NCBI GenBank assembly: GCA_048493715.1
Contig: JBGDCZ010000033.1
Coordinates: forward strand, 1-28,560
Direction of reading: 5' to 3'
DNA length: 28,560 nucleotides
DNA from: Arsenophonus sp048493715
GTDB lineage: Bacteria > Pseudomonadota > Gammaproteobacteria > Enterobacterales > Enterobacteriaceae
Shown piece after piece: positions 8,703 to 17,060 of the stretch. Both the position numbers and the translations under genes were made by a program. Each line of letters opens with the position of its first letter. Position 1 is the stretch's first letter. The notes under the pieces are model-generated. The model worked only from the letters and a program-made list of their open reading frames with translations, did no database searches and had not been told where the DNA came from.

Positions 8703-9785
8703 ATGAAGTCTTCAATAATTGCTAAGTTAGAAGCATTACAGGAACGCTACGAAGAAATTCAGGCTCACCTGGTTGATACTGAAGTGATCGCTGATCAAGA
8801 ACGTTTCCGGGCATTATCTAAGGAGTATGCGCAGTTAACTGATGTAACTAAATGTTTTCAGGCATGGCACGCTGTTCAGCAAGATATTGAGACGGCTGAA
8901 ATATTACTTAATGATCCTGAAATGCGCGAAATGGCTCAGGAAGAACTGAAAGAAGCCAAAAAACGTAATGAAGAATTTGAACAACAGTTACAGATTTTGT
9001 TACTACCAAAAGATCCCGATGATGAAAAAAATTGTTTTTTAGAAATTCGGGCAGGTACCGGTGGTGATGAGGCGGCAATATTTGCTGGTGATCTTTTTAG
9101 AATGTATAACCGCTATGCCGAATCTCGGCGCTGGCGTATTGAAGTTATGAATGCGAGTGAGGGCGAACATGGTGGCTACAAAGAGATTATTGCTAAAGTT
9201 TCTGGTGAAAGTGTCTATGGTCGTCTAAAGTTTGAATCAGGTGGACATCGTGTCCAACGGGTGCCGGAAACTGAATCACAGGGACGTATTCATACCTCTG
9301 CTTGTACGGTGGCCGTTCTGGCTGAAATTCCAGCAACCGAACTGTCGGAAATCAACCCAATTGACTTAAGGATTGACACATTCCGTTCATCGGGTGCTGG
9401 AGGGCAGCACGTTAATACTACTGACTCTGCGATCCGTATTACCCATATTCCGACCGGAATTGTGGTTGAGTGTCAGGATGAACGTTCACAACATAAAAAT
9501 AAAGCCAAAGCGTTGTCAGTTTTAGCTGCTCGTATTCGCGCAGCAGAAGTACAAAAACGCCGTGAAGCTGAAGCTTCAGAACGCCGTAATTTACTTGGCT
9601 CAGGTGATCGCTCCGATCGGATCAGAACTTATAATTTTCCTCAAGGCCGTGTTACTGATCATCGTATTAATTTAACACTCTATCGTTTAGATGAAGTGAT
9701 AGAGGGAAAATTAGATATGCTTATCCGACCTATTATTAATGAATATCAAGCAGATCAACTTTCTGCTTTATCAGAACAAGATTAA
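8703..9785 (+). CDS. prfA: Peptide chain release factor 1
   Basis: RF1 recognises UAA and UAG stop codons and triggers peptide release on the ribosome. The length (360) equals E. coli RF1. Visible are the N-terminal coiled coil (1-100), GTGGDEAAIF, the codon-recognition tripeptide PET within RVPETESQG (the family pattern is P-x-T; E. coli has PAT), and the GGQ catalytic loop at 233-235 in SSGAGGQHVN, whose Gln is the target of PrmC. The C-terminus is LSALSEQD. Its stop overlaps the prmC start (TAATG), which couples the substrate and its modifying enzyme. Confidence 0.98.
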   Translation: MKSSIIAKLEALQERYEEIQAHLVDTEVIADQERFRALSKEYAQLTDVTKCFQAWHAVQQDIETAEILLNDPEMREMAQEELKEAKKRNEEFEQQLQILLLPKDPDDEKNCFLEIRAGTGGDEAAIFAGDLFRMYNRYAESRRWRIEVMNASEGEHGGYKEIIAKVSGESVYGRLKFESGGHRVQRVPETESQGRIHTSACTVAVLAEIPATELSEINPIDLRIDTFRSSGAGGQHVNTTDSAIRITHIPTGIVVECQDERSQHKNKAKALSVLAARIRAAEVQKRREAEASERRNLLGSGDRSDRIRTYNFPQGRVTDHRINLTLYRLDEVIEGKLDMLIRPIINEYQADQLSALSEQD

Positions 9786-10636
9786 TGAATTATCAGCATT
9801 GGTTAGTCTATGCGGCTAAAAAGCTTTGCCATAGTGATAGTGCTAAACGTGATGCTGAAATCTTGTTGCAATATGTAACAGGCAAAACTCGCACTTACCT
9901 TATTGCATTTGGTGAAACAGAATTAACTGCCAAGCAACAAAAGCAGCTTGAACACCTATTAGCTCGTCGCTATAAGGGTGAACCTATCGCCTATTTAGTA
10001 GAAGAAAAAGAGTTTTGGTCGCTACCACTGAAAGTTTCTCCCGTTACTTTGATACCTCGTGCGGATACAGAGTGCTTAGTTGAGCAAGCATTGCTGTTGT
10101 TATCAGATAACCGATCAGTAAAAATATTAGATCTGGGGACCGGCACCGGTGCTGTGGCATTAGCTTTAGCAGTAGAGTGTCCGACAGCTCAGATAGTCGG
10201 TATTGATATTAGTGATGCCGTGATCACGCTTGCCCAACTTAATGCCTATAATTTGGCGATTAACAATGTCAAATTTTGCAAAAGTAATTGGTTTACTTCA
10301 CTACCTATTCAGCAATTTGATATGATTGTCAGTAATCCACCTTATATTAATGAATGTGATCCACATTTACAGCAAGGTGATGTGCGTTTTGAACCTAAGA
10401 CAGCATTAATATCTGCTAATCAAGGATTGGCTGATATTCAATTGATAATTGAAAAATCGTGTAACTATTTAGTTAACAAGGGATGGCTTTTACTCGAACA
10501 CGGGTGGTTGCAGGGAAGGCAAGTAAGGCAGTTATTTGTCTGTTATCATTATCAACAGGTAATAACTTTTCAGGATTATGGTGGTAATGATCGTATTACA
10601 GTAGGTCAATGGAAATGTGATGAAAACCATAGCTGA
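9785..10636 (+). CDS. prmC: Release factor glutamine methyltransferase
   Basis: PrmC N5-methylates the glutamine of the GGQ loop in release factors using S-adenosylmethionine. The product is 283 residues (E. coli 277). It has an N-terminal helical domain recognising the release factor, motif I LDLGTGTGAVALALA near residues 115-129, a GIDIS acidic loop, and the catalytic SNPPYI near 180, whose NPPY tetrad binds the target glutamine. The C-terminus runs on past GGNDRITVGQW for several residues and overlaps sirB1 by 17 bases. In E. coli sirB2 lies between them; it is absent here. Confidence 0.97.
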   Translation: MNYQHWLVYAAKKLCHSDSAKRDAEILLQYVTGKTRTYLIAFGETELTAKQQKQLEHLLARRYKGEPIAYLVEEKEFWSLPLKVSPVTLIPRADTECLVEQALLLLSDNRSVKILDLGTGTGAVALALAVECPTAQIVGIDISDAVITLAQLNAYNLAINNVKFCKSNWFTSLPIQQFDMIVSNPPYINECDPHLQQGDVRFEPKTALISANQGLADIQLIIEKSCNYLVNKGWLLLEHGWLQGRQVRQLFVCYHYQQVITFQDYGGNDRITVGQWKCDENHS

Positions 10637-11429
10637 TTTTGAATTTAATAAAGCACCACTGAGCGAAGGTATTATACTTGTTTCACAAAATATTCGGCCA
10701 GATTTTCCTGTTGAAGAAGTTAATACACAACTTAAATTTCTGGTTGAAGAAGCAAGAAAAGTAATGCTAGCGGATGATGATATAGAAACGCAGGTATCTA
10801 TATTACTAAAATTATTTTATCGGGACTGGCTTTTTAGCGGTGTAACAGGGGTTTATTCGCTTTCTGAGGCACTTTGGCTCGATAAAGTGCTGACGGCAAG
10901 ACAGGGAGCGCCTGTTTCATTGGGGACAATTTTTTTGCATGTTACAAATCAATTACAGTTACCAGTAATGCCGATTATTTTTCTGACTCAACTTATTCTA
11001 TGTGTGCGTTTAAATGATGGAACTTATTGGTACATTAACCCGACAAACGGTGAAACGCTTACCGAGCAAACGCTTGATTTATGGATAAAGGGAACAATTA
11101 GTCCTTTTGCTCATTTGACCCGAAAAGATATTGAAGAAACCGAGCATAGAATTATCATACGCAAAATGTTTGATACAATCAAAGCTGCGTTGATGGAAGA
11201 AAAAAAGATGGAACAAGCACTGCAAGTTTGTGAAACATTATTAATTTTTGATCCGAAAGATCCCTATGAAATACGTGATAGAGGGCTTATTTTTGCTCAC
11301 CTTGAATGTAATCATGTGGCAATTTCGGATTTAAATTATTTTGTTGAGCAATGCCCGGAAGATCCTGTTTCTGAAATGATAAAAATACAAATCTATTCAA
11401 TAGAAGGGCAGCAGATTACATTGCATTGA
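10620..11429 (+). CDS. sirB1: SirB1 family protein (transglutaminase-like, TPR-like)
   Basis: This is the YchA/SirB1 family, a conserved protein of unclear biochemical role. It has a transglutaminase-like N-terminal domain (about residues 30-160, including SLGTIFLHV and INPTNGETL) and TPR-like helices at the C-terminus (DPKDPYEIRDRGLIFAHL, SDLNYFVEQCPEDP). The length of 269 from ATG 10620 equals E. coli SirB1. A GTG one codon earlier is possible but unneeded. The start lies inside the end of prmC, so translation is probably coupled. kdsA follows after 46 bases. Confidence 0.92.
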   Translation: MKTIADFEFNKAPLSEGIILVSQNIRPDFPVEEVNTQLKFLVEEARKVMLADDDIETQVSILLKLFYRDWLFSGVTGVYSLSEALWLDKVLTARQGAPVSLGTIFLHVTNQLQLPVMPIIFLTQLILCVRLNDGTYWYINPTNGETLTEQTLDLWIKGTISPFAHLTRKDIEETEHRIIIRKMFDTIKAALMEEKKMEQALQVCETLLIFDPKDPYEIRDRGLIFAHLECNHVAISDLNYFVEQCPEDPVSEMIKIQIYSIEGQQITLH

Positions 11430-11475
11430 TCGTCAAAAATCATAACTAATTTGTTGTCATATAAAGGATAAAAGC

Positions 11476-12330
11476 ATGCAATATAAAGTAGTGTCTATTG
11501 GTGATATTAAGGTCGCAAATGATCTACCATTTGTGTTATTTGGTGGTATGAATGTACTTGAATCACGTGATCTAGCGATGAGAGTTTGCGAACATTATGT
11601 CACTGTGACAGACAAGCTTAACATTCCTTATATTTTTAAGGCTTCTTTCGATAAAGCAAATCGCTCATCGATTCATTCCTATCGTGGTCCAGGCCTGGAA
11701 GAAGGAATGAAAATTTTTCAAGAAATTAAGCAAACATTTGGCGTTAAAATAATTACTGATGTCCATGAGCCAGCGCAAGCGGCGCCGGTTGCTGAAGTTA
11801 TCGATGTTATTCAACTACCTGCTTTTTTAGCGCGGCAAACTGATCTCGTTGAAGCGATGGCCAAAACCAGTGCGGTTATTAATGTTAAAAAACCACAGTT
11901 TATTAGTCCCAGTCAAATGGGAAATATTGTTGAGAAATTTAAAGAAGCAGGTAACGAAAAAGTTATTCTCTGTGATCGTGGGGCAAATTTTGGTTACGAT
12001 AACTTAGTCGTCGATATGCTAGGTTTCAATGTTATGATGAAGGTATCGGCCGGTTCTCCGGTTATTTTTGATGTTACTCATGCATTGCAATGCCGTGATC
12101 CTTTTGGTTCTGTATCCGTTGGGCGTCGTGCGCAGGTCGCTGAGTTGGCTAGAGCGGGTATGGCTGTTGGGTTAGCGGGATTATTTTTAGAAGCGCATCC
12201 AGACCCTGATAACGCAGGATGTGATGGACCATCGGCACTACCATTGGCAAAATTAGCACCTTTCCTTGAGCAGGTTAAAGCTATTGATGATGTGGTGAAA
12301 AGTTTTGCCCACTTAGATACAAGTAATTAA
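11476..12330 (+). CDS. kdsA: 3-deoxy-8-phosphooctulonate synthase (KDO-8-P synthase)
   Basis: KdsA condenses phosphoenolpyruvate with arabinose 5-phosphate to make Kdo 8-phosphate for the inner core of lipopolysaccharide. Its retention suggests that the organism still builds a Kdo-containing LPS core. It has 284 residues as in E. coli, starts MQYKVVSIGDIKVAND and contains FKASFDKANRSS, IHSYRGPGLEEG and a C-terminal EAHPDPDNAGCDGPSALP. Asn26 in GGMNVLES marks the metal-independent class. The ribosome binding site AAAGGAT sits just upstream of the ATG. Confidence 0.98.
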   Translation: MQYKVVSIGDIKVANDLPFVLFGGMNVLESRDLAMRVCEHYVTVTDKLNIPYIFKASFDKANRSSIHSYRGPGLEEGMKIFQEIKQTFGVKIITDVHEPAQAAPVAEVIDVIQLPAFLARQTDLVEAMAKTSAVINVKKPQFISPSQMGNIVEKFKEAGNEKVILCDRGANFGYDNLVVDMLGFNVMMKVSAGSPVIFDVTHALQCRDPFGSVSVGRRAQVAELARAGMAVGLAGLFLEAHPDPDNAGCDGPSALPLAKLAPFLEQVKAIDDVVKSFAHLDTSN

Positions 12331-12339
12331 TTGTTTTTT

Positions 12340-13244
12340 ATGCAGTTAAATGATGTTGTTACCATGTTTGGCGCTGATCTGCAGCGCCGCTGTGGTGAAA
12401 AAATTCATAAGATCAGTTTGCATGGGCTTTATTACCCCAATCGTGATGGCACATTGGACCGCGGTGGCTTTACGTTTTGTAATATTGCTTCTTTTTCTGA
12501 TGAGCAGCAGCAATTTTCCATTCAGGAACAAATTGCACAGAAAATAAAAAAATCCATCTGGCCCCGCTATCTGGCTTATTTTCAAGCTGACACCAATACT
12601 TATGCTGAAGTAGCTATTTTAAAACAGTTATATCAACAGGCATTAAATCAGGCAAACATTGTTGGGTTCTGTGTGGGTACGCGATCGGAGGATTGTGTCT
12701 CTCAACCGGTATTGGATTTATTAGTAGAATATCAACAGCAAGGATATGAAATCTGGTTAGAACTTGGTTTACAAACCTGCCATGATAAAACATTAAAGAA
12801 GATCAATCGAGGTCACAATTTTGCTAGTTATCAAAAAATTGTCCAAATTGCCCGTCACAAGAGCTTAAATGTTTACGTTCACTTGATTATTGGCCTGCCG
12901 GGTGAAACAACTAAGCACAATCTGCAAACAATAACTCATGTTATTAATACCGGTGTTGATGGCATTAAATTGCATCCATTGAATATTGTGGATGGTAGTA
13001 TAATGGCCAAAGCTTGGCAAGCAGGGCGTTTGTCATCACTCGAATTAACGAATATGTATAGATTGCCGGCGAAATGATCCATTATACACCAAAGGATATT
13101 ATTTACCATCGCATTTGTGCCAATGCCGCTAGACCGACTTTACTGATGCCAGAGTGGTGTGCTAATCGTTGGTTGGGAATGAATGCCTTATATCAATATC
13201 TCTGTCGGCATGGGAGTCAGGGGTCTAAATTTGATAGTGACTAG
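12340..13244 (+). pseudogene. yhcC: Broken yhcC (radical SAM protein, TIGR01212 family)
   Basis: The 5' part (MQLNDVVTMFGADLQRR) through IKLHPLNIVDGSIMAKAW follows E. coli YhcC. After about residue 245 the frame shifts and the C-terminus continues in another frame (AGEMIHYTPKDIIYHRI, ARPTLLMPEWCANRW) to TAG at 13242-13244. The radical SAM iron-sulfur cysteines are also damaged. Where E. coli has GGFSCPNRDGTIGRGGCTFC, this copy reads GLYYPNRDGTLDRGGFTFC, so two of three cluster Cys are gone and one residue is deleted. It could not carry out radical SAM chemistry even without the frameshift. It starts 9 bases after the kdsA stop. Confidence 0.88.
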
Positions 13245-13320
13245 ATAACCTATCTGTTTAAGATCGCTTATGCTGCTTATGCTAAAGCTATTATTCTAGT
13301 GGTTGACAAAGATTTTTATA

Positions 13321-13410
13321 TGGCGGTGAGGGAGGGATTCGAACCCTCGATACGTTTTCACGTATACACACTTTCCAGGCGTGCTCCTTCAGCCACTCGG
13401 ACACCTCACC
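13321..13410 (-). tRNA. tRNA-Ser (anticodon GGA)
   Basis: On the minus strand this is a 90-base class II tRNA with CCA encoded. The acceptor arms GGTGAGG and CCTCACC pair, the anticodon loop is CTGGAAA (anticodon GGA, reading UCC and UCU), a long variable arm (about GTATACGTGAAAACGTATC) is present, and the T loop is GGTTCGAATCC. It closely matches E. coli serW/serX. In E. coli serX lies near the ghrA-ycdX-ycdY genes, which fits the ycdY remnant next door. Confidence 0.97.
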
Positions 13411-13452
13411 AATTATCATGCTAGTATAGTAAGAATAGTGTGATGGGGCGCT

Positions 13453-13481
13453 ACTATAGGAAAAAGCAGCTTAACCGTCAA
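13453..13481 (-). promoter_or_regulatory. Sigma-70 promoter of tRNA-Ser with GC-rich discriminator
   Basis: On the minus strand, TTGACG (-35, 13476-13481) and TATAGT (-10, 13453-13458) are 17 bases apart and sit about 43 bases upstream of the tRNA. The bases after the -10 are AGCGCCCC, a GC-rich discriminator of the type found at stable RNA promoters under stringent (ppGpp) control. That GC run stands out in this AT-rich region. The remainder of the tRNA to ycdY gap is AT-rich without other visible signals. Confidence 0.75.
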
Positions 13482-13650
13482 TAATATATTGTCATTTTTA
13501 TTTCTATTTTCAGTTAAATAGGTAAATAAAGAACAATTTGTTGAAAATAGTTGAAAATATATGTGAAATTGCTGCTGTTACTGCTCAATGTTTTATGTCA
13601 CTGATTAATGGGCAAAATTATTAAATAAGTATTATAAATTGGAAATAATA

Positions 13651-14200
13651 ATGAATGAATTTTCTGTGATTTTCCGAATACTTGGAACATTATTTAATCG
13701 TTCGCCAGCGGATCCTATTACCAAACCTTTATTTGAATTGATTGTTAATGATCAATTGAAACTATCCTGGCCCTTGGAACAAGATATGTTATTAACAAAA
13801 TTAGCGTCTAGTAGCCAGGATAAAGCGCTAGTGGTTAAAGATTTTAAGCAATTATTTCTCGAGCCTAACTCTGCTATTGCTAACCATATCTAGTCAATAT
13901 TGTGCAATATCAGCCGCTACTGTTAATGAATTTTTAACGGCCAGTGGCATACCTTTAGCAGCAGAAAAAGCTGATCGTTTTGGGGCTTTATTATTGGGGG
14001 CCTCTTGGTTGGAAGATAATGTAGTTGAGGAGCCGTTATTAACACAAATTCAGCTATTTGATCAGTTTATTTTATCTTGGAGTGAACTATTTCTTAGCCA
14101 AGTAGAAGCGCATGCAGTAAGTGATTTTTATCCTACCTTGGTCATAATAACTCGTGAAGCTTTAATTGTGTTACGTGAGGAGCTGGTTTTTGACAAGTGA
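13651..14200 (+). pseudogene. ycdY: Frameshifted ycdY (TorD/DmsD-like chaperone)
   Basis: The first half (MNEFSVIFRILGTLFNR, SWPLEQDMLLTKL, KDFKQLFLEP) ends at a TAG at about 13891. The second half continues in another frame (NEFLTASGIPLAAEKADRFG, LLLGASWLEDN, FLSQVEAHAVSDFY) to 14200. Together they follow E. coli YcdY over about 184 residues. YcdY is a TorD-family protein reported to act with the zinc phosphatase YcdX in swarming. One frameshift separates the halves, so loss is recent. ATG 13651 has GGAA upstream. ghrA and ycdX, its E. coli neighbours, are missing here. Confidence 0.85.
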
Positions 14201-14224
14201 CGATGTCACTTATTATGGAAATAT

Positions 14225-14249
14225 GACAGGCGAAAATAGATCGCCTGTC
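14225..14249. terminator. Possible bidirectional terminator hairpin between ycdY and yceB
   Basis: A perfect 9-base stem (GACAGGCGA and TCGCCTGTC) with a 7-base loop sits in the gap between the convergent ycdY remnant and yceB. There is no long T tract on either side, so termination would be weak or Rho-assisted. Confidence 0.45.
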
Positions 14250-14283
14250 AGGTATATTAGCTGTTTAATGGTTGTTATTTTAC

Positions 14284-14844
14284 TCATTCAACTAATGGAA
14301 TAACTAACTTACCAGGTTTGACTTCAAGTCCTTTGGCAATTTTTTTGGCTAATGCTTCCGCTTTACTTTTTTCCGGTTGTAATGAATAGACTGGATTTTT
14401 TTCAAAATAGGCTTTTAAAGAATTATTAACAATCGGCAGTATTGGGCTAATGGTGGTGGTCATTTTTTCGGGTGTGATTTTGTAATCAGAAATTTCCAGC
14501 TCTTTTAAATAAATGGCACCGGCCTCTACATCAAAATAAGGTAGTGAAGTAATCGCTAGAGAAACTTCTGCCTGGGTCGAGCCTAATAGTGACGCAAGAT
14601 TAATTTTGGCGACTCCCGTTAGGGTAATTTTATTCGGCTCCGTCCGGCCTATTTGAGCAGAAAGGTTGGATAGATCGATACTAGCATCAGCTATGCCAGC
14701 AATGCCTATTTTTTTACTATAGTTAGTATGCTTGGCTAAATAGTGATTAATTGTATCTTCACTTATACTGAATTCGGTTAATTGATCACATCCGGCTATG
14801 ATTCCAAATAGTAACAACAGTGCTCCTGCAAAAAAGTGCTTCAT
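14284..14844 (-). CDS. yceB: YceB-family lipoprotein (DUF1439)
   Basis: The 186-residue product follows E. coli YceB: SAQIGRTEPNKITLTG, GAIYLKELEI, KPGKLVIPL. The N-terminus MKHFFAGALLLLFGIIAGC is a lipoprotein signal with lipobox IAGC and the lipidated Cys at 19. The next residue is Asp20, the classical inner-membrane retention signal, whereas E. coli YceB has Asn there. The function is not firmly established; the family is a periplasmic lipid-binding-like fold in the cell envelope. It has its own upstream region and is convergent with ycdY. The frame is intact despite broken neighbours, so it is probably still under selection. Confidence 0.9.
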   Translation of the reverse strand: MKHFFAGALLLLFGIIAGCDQLTEFSISEDTINHYLAKHTNYSKKIGIAGIADASIDLSNLSAQIGRTEPNKITLTGVAKINLASLLGSTQAEVSLAITSLPYFDVEAGAIYLKELEISDYKITPEKMTTTISPILPIVNNSLKAYFEKNPVYSLQPEKSKAEALAKKIAKGLEVKPGKLVIPLVE

Positions 14845-14952
14845 ATTTTGTTTTTCTCCTGTAACTTTGATAGAAAGATTGTATACAACTATTTGTCACT
14901 TAGATGCATTATCATTATAAATAATTCACTATTCATTCACTATAAATTCTAA

Positions 14953-15369
14953 ATTTTAACCCAGCTTAAACTATCAAATATATTTAAAATTAATAAAAAT
15001 ACCTCAGAATATATTATCAATGACAAAGGTAAAAAAGTTTCAATAGAAAAAATTTCAAGAGGTTTTGCTAGTGTGAGAAATAAAGCTGAGTTGTCATGGG
15101 ATGGAGCTCCTTCATCTTTTCATGAAATTAGAAGTTTATCCGTAAGACTTTACAAAGAGAAAATGGGGCATAAGTTTACTCCTAAGTTGTTTGGTCATAA
15201 ATCAGCTAAAATGACAGAAAAATATCAGGATGACAGAAAGTTAATATTTATTATTTCAATTTTTAACGAGATGGCTATTCTTGCTCTAGTTTTTTTGTTG
15301 TACATTTTTTATTTAATTTTAGCATTATTATTAATTTTATATATATCTACTATATTTGGCTTTTTATAG
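14953..15369 (+). pseudogene. C-terminal remnant of a lambda-type phage integrase
   Basis: An open stretch from 14953 encodes the catalytic end of a tyrosine recombinase: FHEIRSLSVRLYKEK with the catalytic Arg, LFGHKSAKM with the catalytic His, and TEKYQDDR with the nucleophile Tyr. The pattern is close to the C-terminus of lambda Int. There is no N-terminal half and no start codon; the earliest possible GTG (15073) would lack most of the protein. After EKYQDDR the frame runs on into about 42 hydrophobic residues that do not belong to the family. This is a scar of a lost prophage or island. I find no att repeat at the nearby tRNA-Ser. Confidence 0.8.
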
Positions 15370-15458
15370 CAAATAGATGTTAGCAATCGCAAAATTTTTC
15401 ACATAAAGCTTAAATAAACTAAAATATTTATATTATTTAGTAAAATTAACAACTATAA

Positions 15459-15489
15459 ACGGTGATACAAAGTTAGTATTTATCACCGT
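15459..15489 (-). terminator. Hairpin downstream of the fbaB remnant
   Basis: ACGGTGATA (15459-15467) and TATCACCGT (15481-15489) form a perfect 9-base stem with a 13-base loop, about 50 bases past the fbaB stop on the minus strand. What follows on that strand is TTATAGTTGTTAATTTT, T-rich but interrupted. It was possibly the terminator of fbaB. Confidence 0.5.
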
Positions 15490-15539
15490 CAACATTTGTA
15501 TTATTAATAACACTAATATATTTAATTAAACCACCTCAA

Positions 15540-16591
15540 TTAAGCAATGGTTATTTTTTTATTTAAATAAACATCTTGTACGGCATTGATAAGTTCAATC
15601 CCCTTTTTCATAGATTTTTAAAACGCTTTTTTACCAAGAATTTAATCCCATACCACCTGCTCGTTTATTGATCACCGCAGTACGAACTGACTCTTTCAGA
15701 TCATTTGAACCGGCGGCGGCACCCGAATTAATCAAGCCAGCACGACCCATATAGCAATTTGCTAATTGATATCTCACTAAATCAATCGGATGAGCGGTTG
15801 TCAAATTGGTATATACCCGTTCATCGGTATAGCCAAAGCCGATAGCCCCTGGTAGCCACCATTATTTTCCGCCATTTTTTGTTTAATGATGTCAGCACCA
15901 ATCGTTGCCGCCAAATGGTTGGCCTGGCCAGTTAGATCAGCACTAGTATGATAGTCATTTTTCCCTTTTTGAAAGGTTGAATTTCGTAAATAGGCCCATA
16001 ATACCGTAACCATAACGAGTTCGTGAGCGCGTTCAAAAGCGGCTAAAATTTCTTCAATCTGACAGCGGCACTCTGGTGAGCCATAGTAAATGGTAGCACC
16101 AACCGCACCCGCACCCATGTCAAAAGCTTGCTCGACACTTGCGTAAAGCGTTTGATTTATTGGGTTGGATAACTGAGTGTTTCACTATGATTCAGTTTTG
16201 CTAAAAATGGTATTTTATGCGCATAACGACGTGAAACTGTGGTTAATACACCATAAGTTGAGGCGACACAGTTACAAACCGCTTCAATGACAAGTTCAAC
16301 AATATTTTTAGGGTCGAAATAAAGCGGATTAGCCGCGAATAAGGCTGCTGCTGAATGTTCTACACCTTTGATCTACTGGCAGAATTGAAAGGTAGCCACT
16401 GCCAGCTAGTCTGCCGTGATCAAACAGAGTTTGCATTGAGCGTAATACTGGGTTTGGGCGGTTATATCTATCATGACACGATCGATAAAGTCGTTACCAG
16501 GTAGATATAATTTTTCTTTGGCGATGGTTTGGCAGTGATGTTGTAATAGATTATCGGCATCAGAGCCTAGCAATGTCTCGATATCGGTCAT
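15540..16591 (-). pseudogene. fbaB: Fragmented class I fructose-bisphosphate aldolase
   Basis: The pieces cover the whole length of E. coli FbaB. The start at 16591 (MTDIETLLGSDADNLLQHH) has GGGGAG upstream. The middle (AGAVGATIYYGSPEC, FERAHELVMVTVLWAYLRN, DLTGQANHLAATIGAD) lies in another frame, and the end (VRTAVINKRAGGMGL, then ELINAVQDVY) is split again, finishing at TAA 15540-15542. The total of 1052 bases is one base off the E. coli gene, so decay is by small indels. FbaB acts mainly in gluconeogenesis; a class II aldolase elsewhere would have to serve glycolysis. In E. coli fbaB lies a few genes from yegQ, so the position reflects ancestral order. Confidence 0.9.
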
Positions 16592-16803
16592 CAGTTACTC
16601 CCCTATATGGACGATATGTTTGATTGTTATTCATTATAGATAGTTTGAATAACAAGCTACATTGCTTTAGTTAAGCGAAGTGGATCGCTTCAGTTTAATT
16701 TTAGTTGTGGGATTTGTTAAATGATTGTATTAAAGTTTGTTAACTATTGAATGTTATTTTGCATAAAATATCTGGTAGAAAGAATAGTAATTTTTTAACC
16801 AGC

Positions 16804-16839
16804 AAAAGAAAAAGCTAACTCAAGGGAGATTGAGTTAGC
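16804..16839 (-). terminator. Strong intrinsic terminator downstream of trhP
   Basis: GCTAACTCAA (16814-16823) and TTGAGTTAGC (16830-16839) form a perfect 10-base stem with a 6-base loop. On the minus strand it is followed by TTTTTCTTTT (16813-16804). It lies about 220 bases beyond the trhP stop and would end transcripts from the mdt-bae-trhP side. The rest of the 469-base gap between fbaB and trhP is AT-rich with no supported gene. Confidence 0.85.
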
Positions 16840-17060
16840 GAAGAAGGTGGTTCCTAGTCTTACTATTATTTTCTAGTTCTACATTTTTCGGCAATTATTA
16901 TATAATAATAAGATAGTGTATTGCTGTGATCTAATACATAAAAATGGCATTTTTTTCTTAAATTATGCATTTGTATTATTGTTATTCAATTTAGAAAAAA
17001 TTGCTAACAAAATGTTTATAACTAAAGCCAACACGCTACTGCTTGCTTTAGTTATTGAGC

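Noticed and set aside
13321..15369. Prophage integration at tRNA-Ser
   Set aside because: The integrase scrap is more than 1.5 kb away with yceB and ycdY between, and I found no copy of the tRNA 3' end near it.
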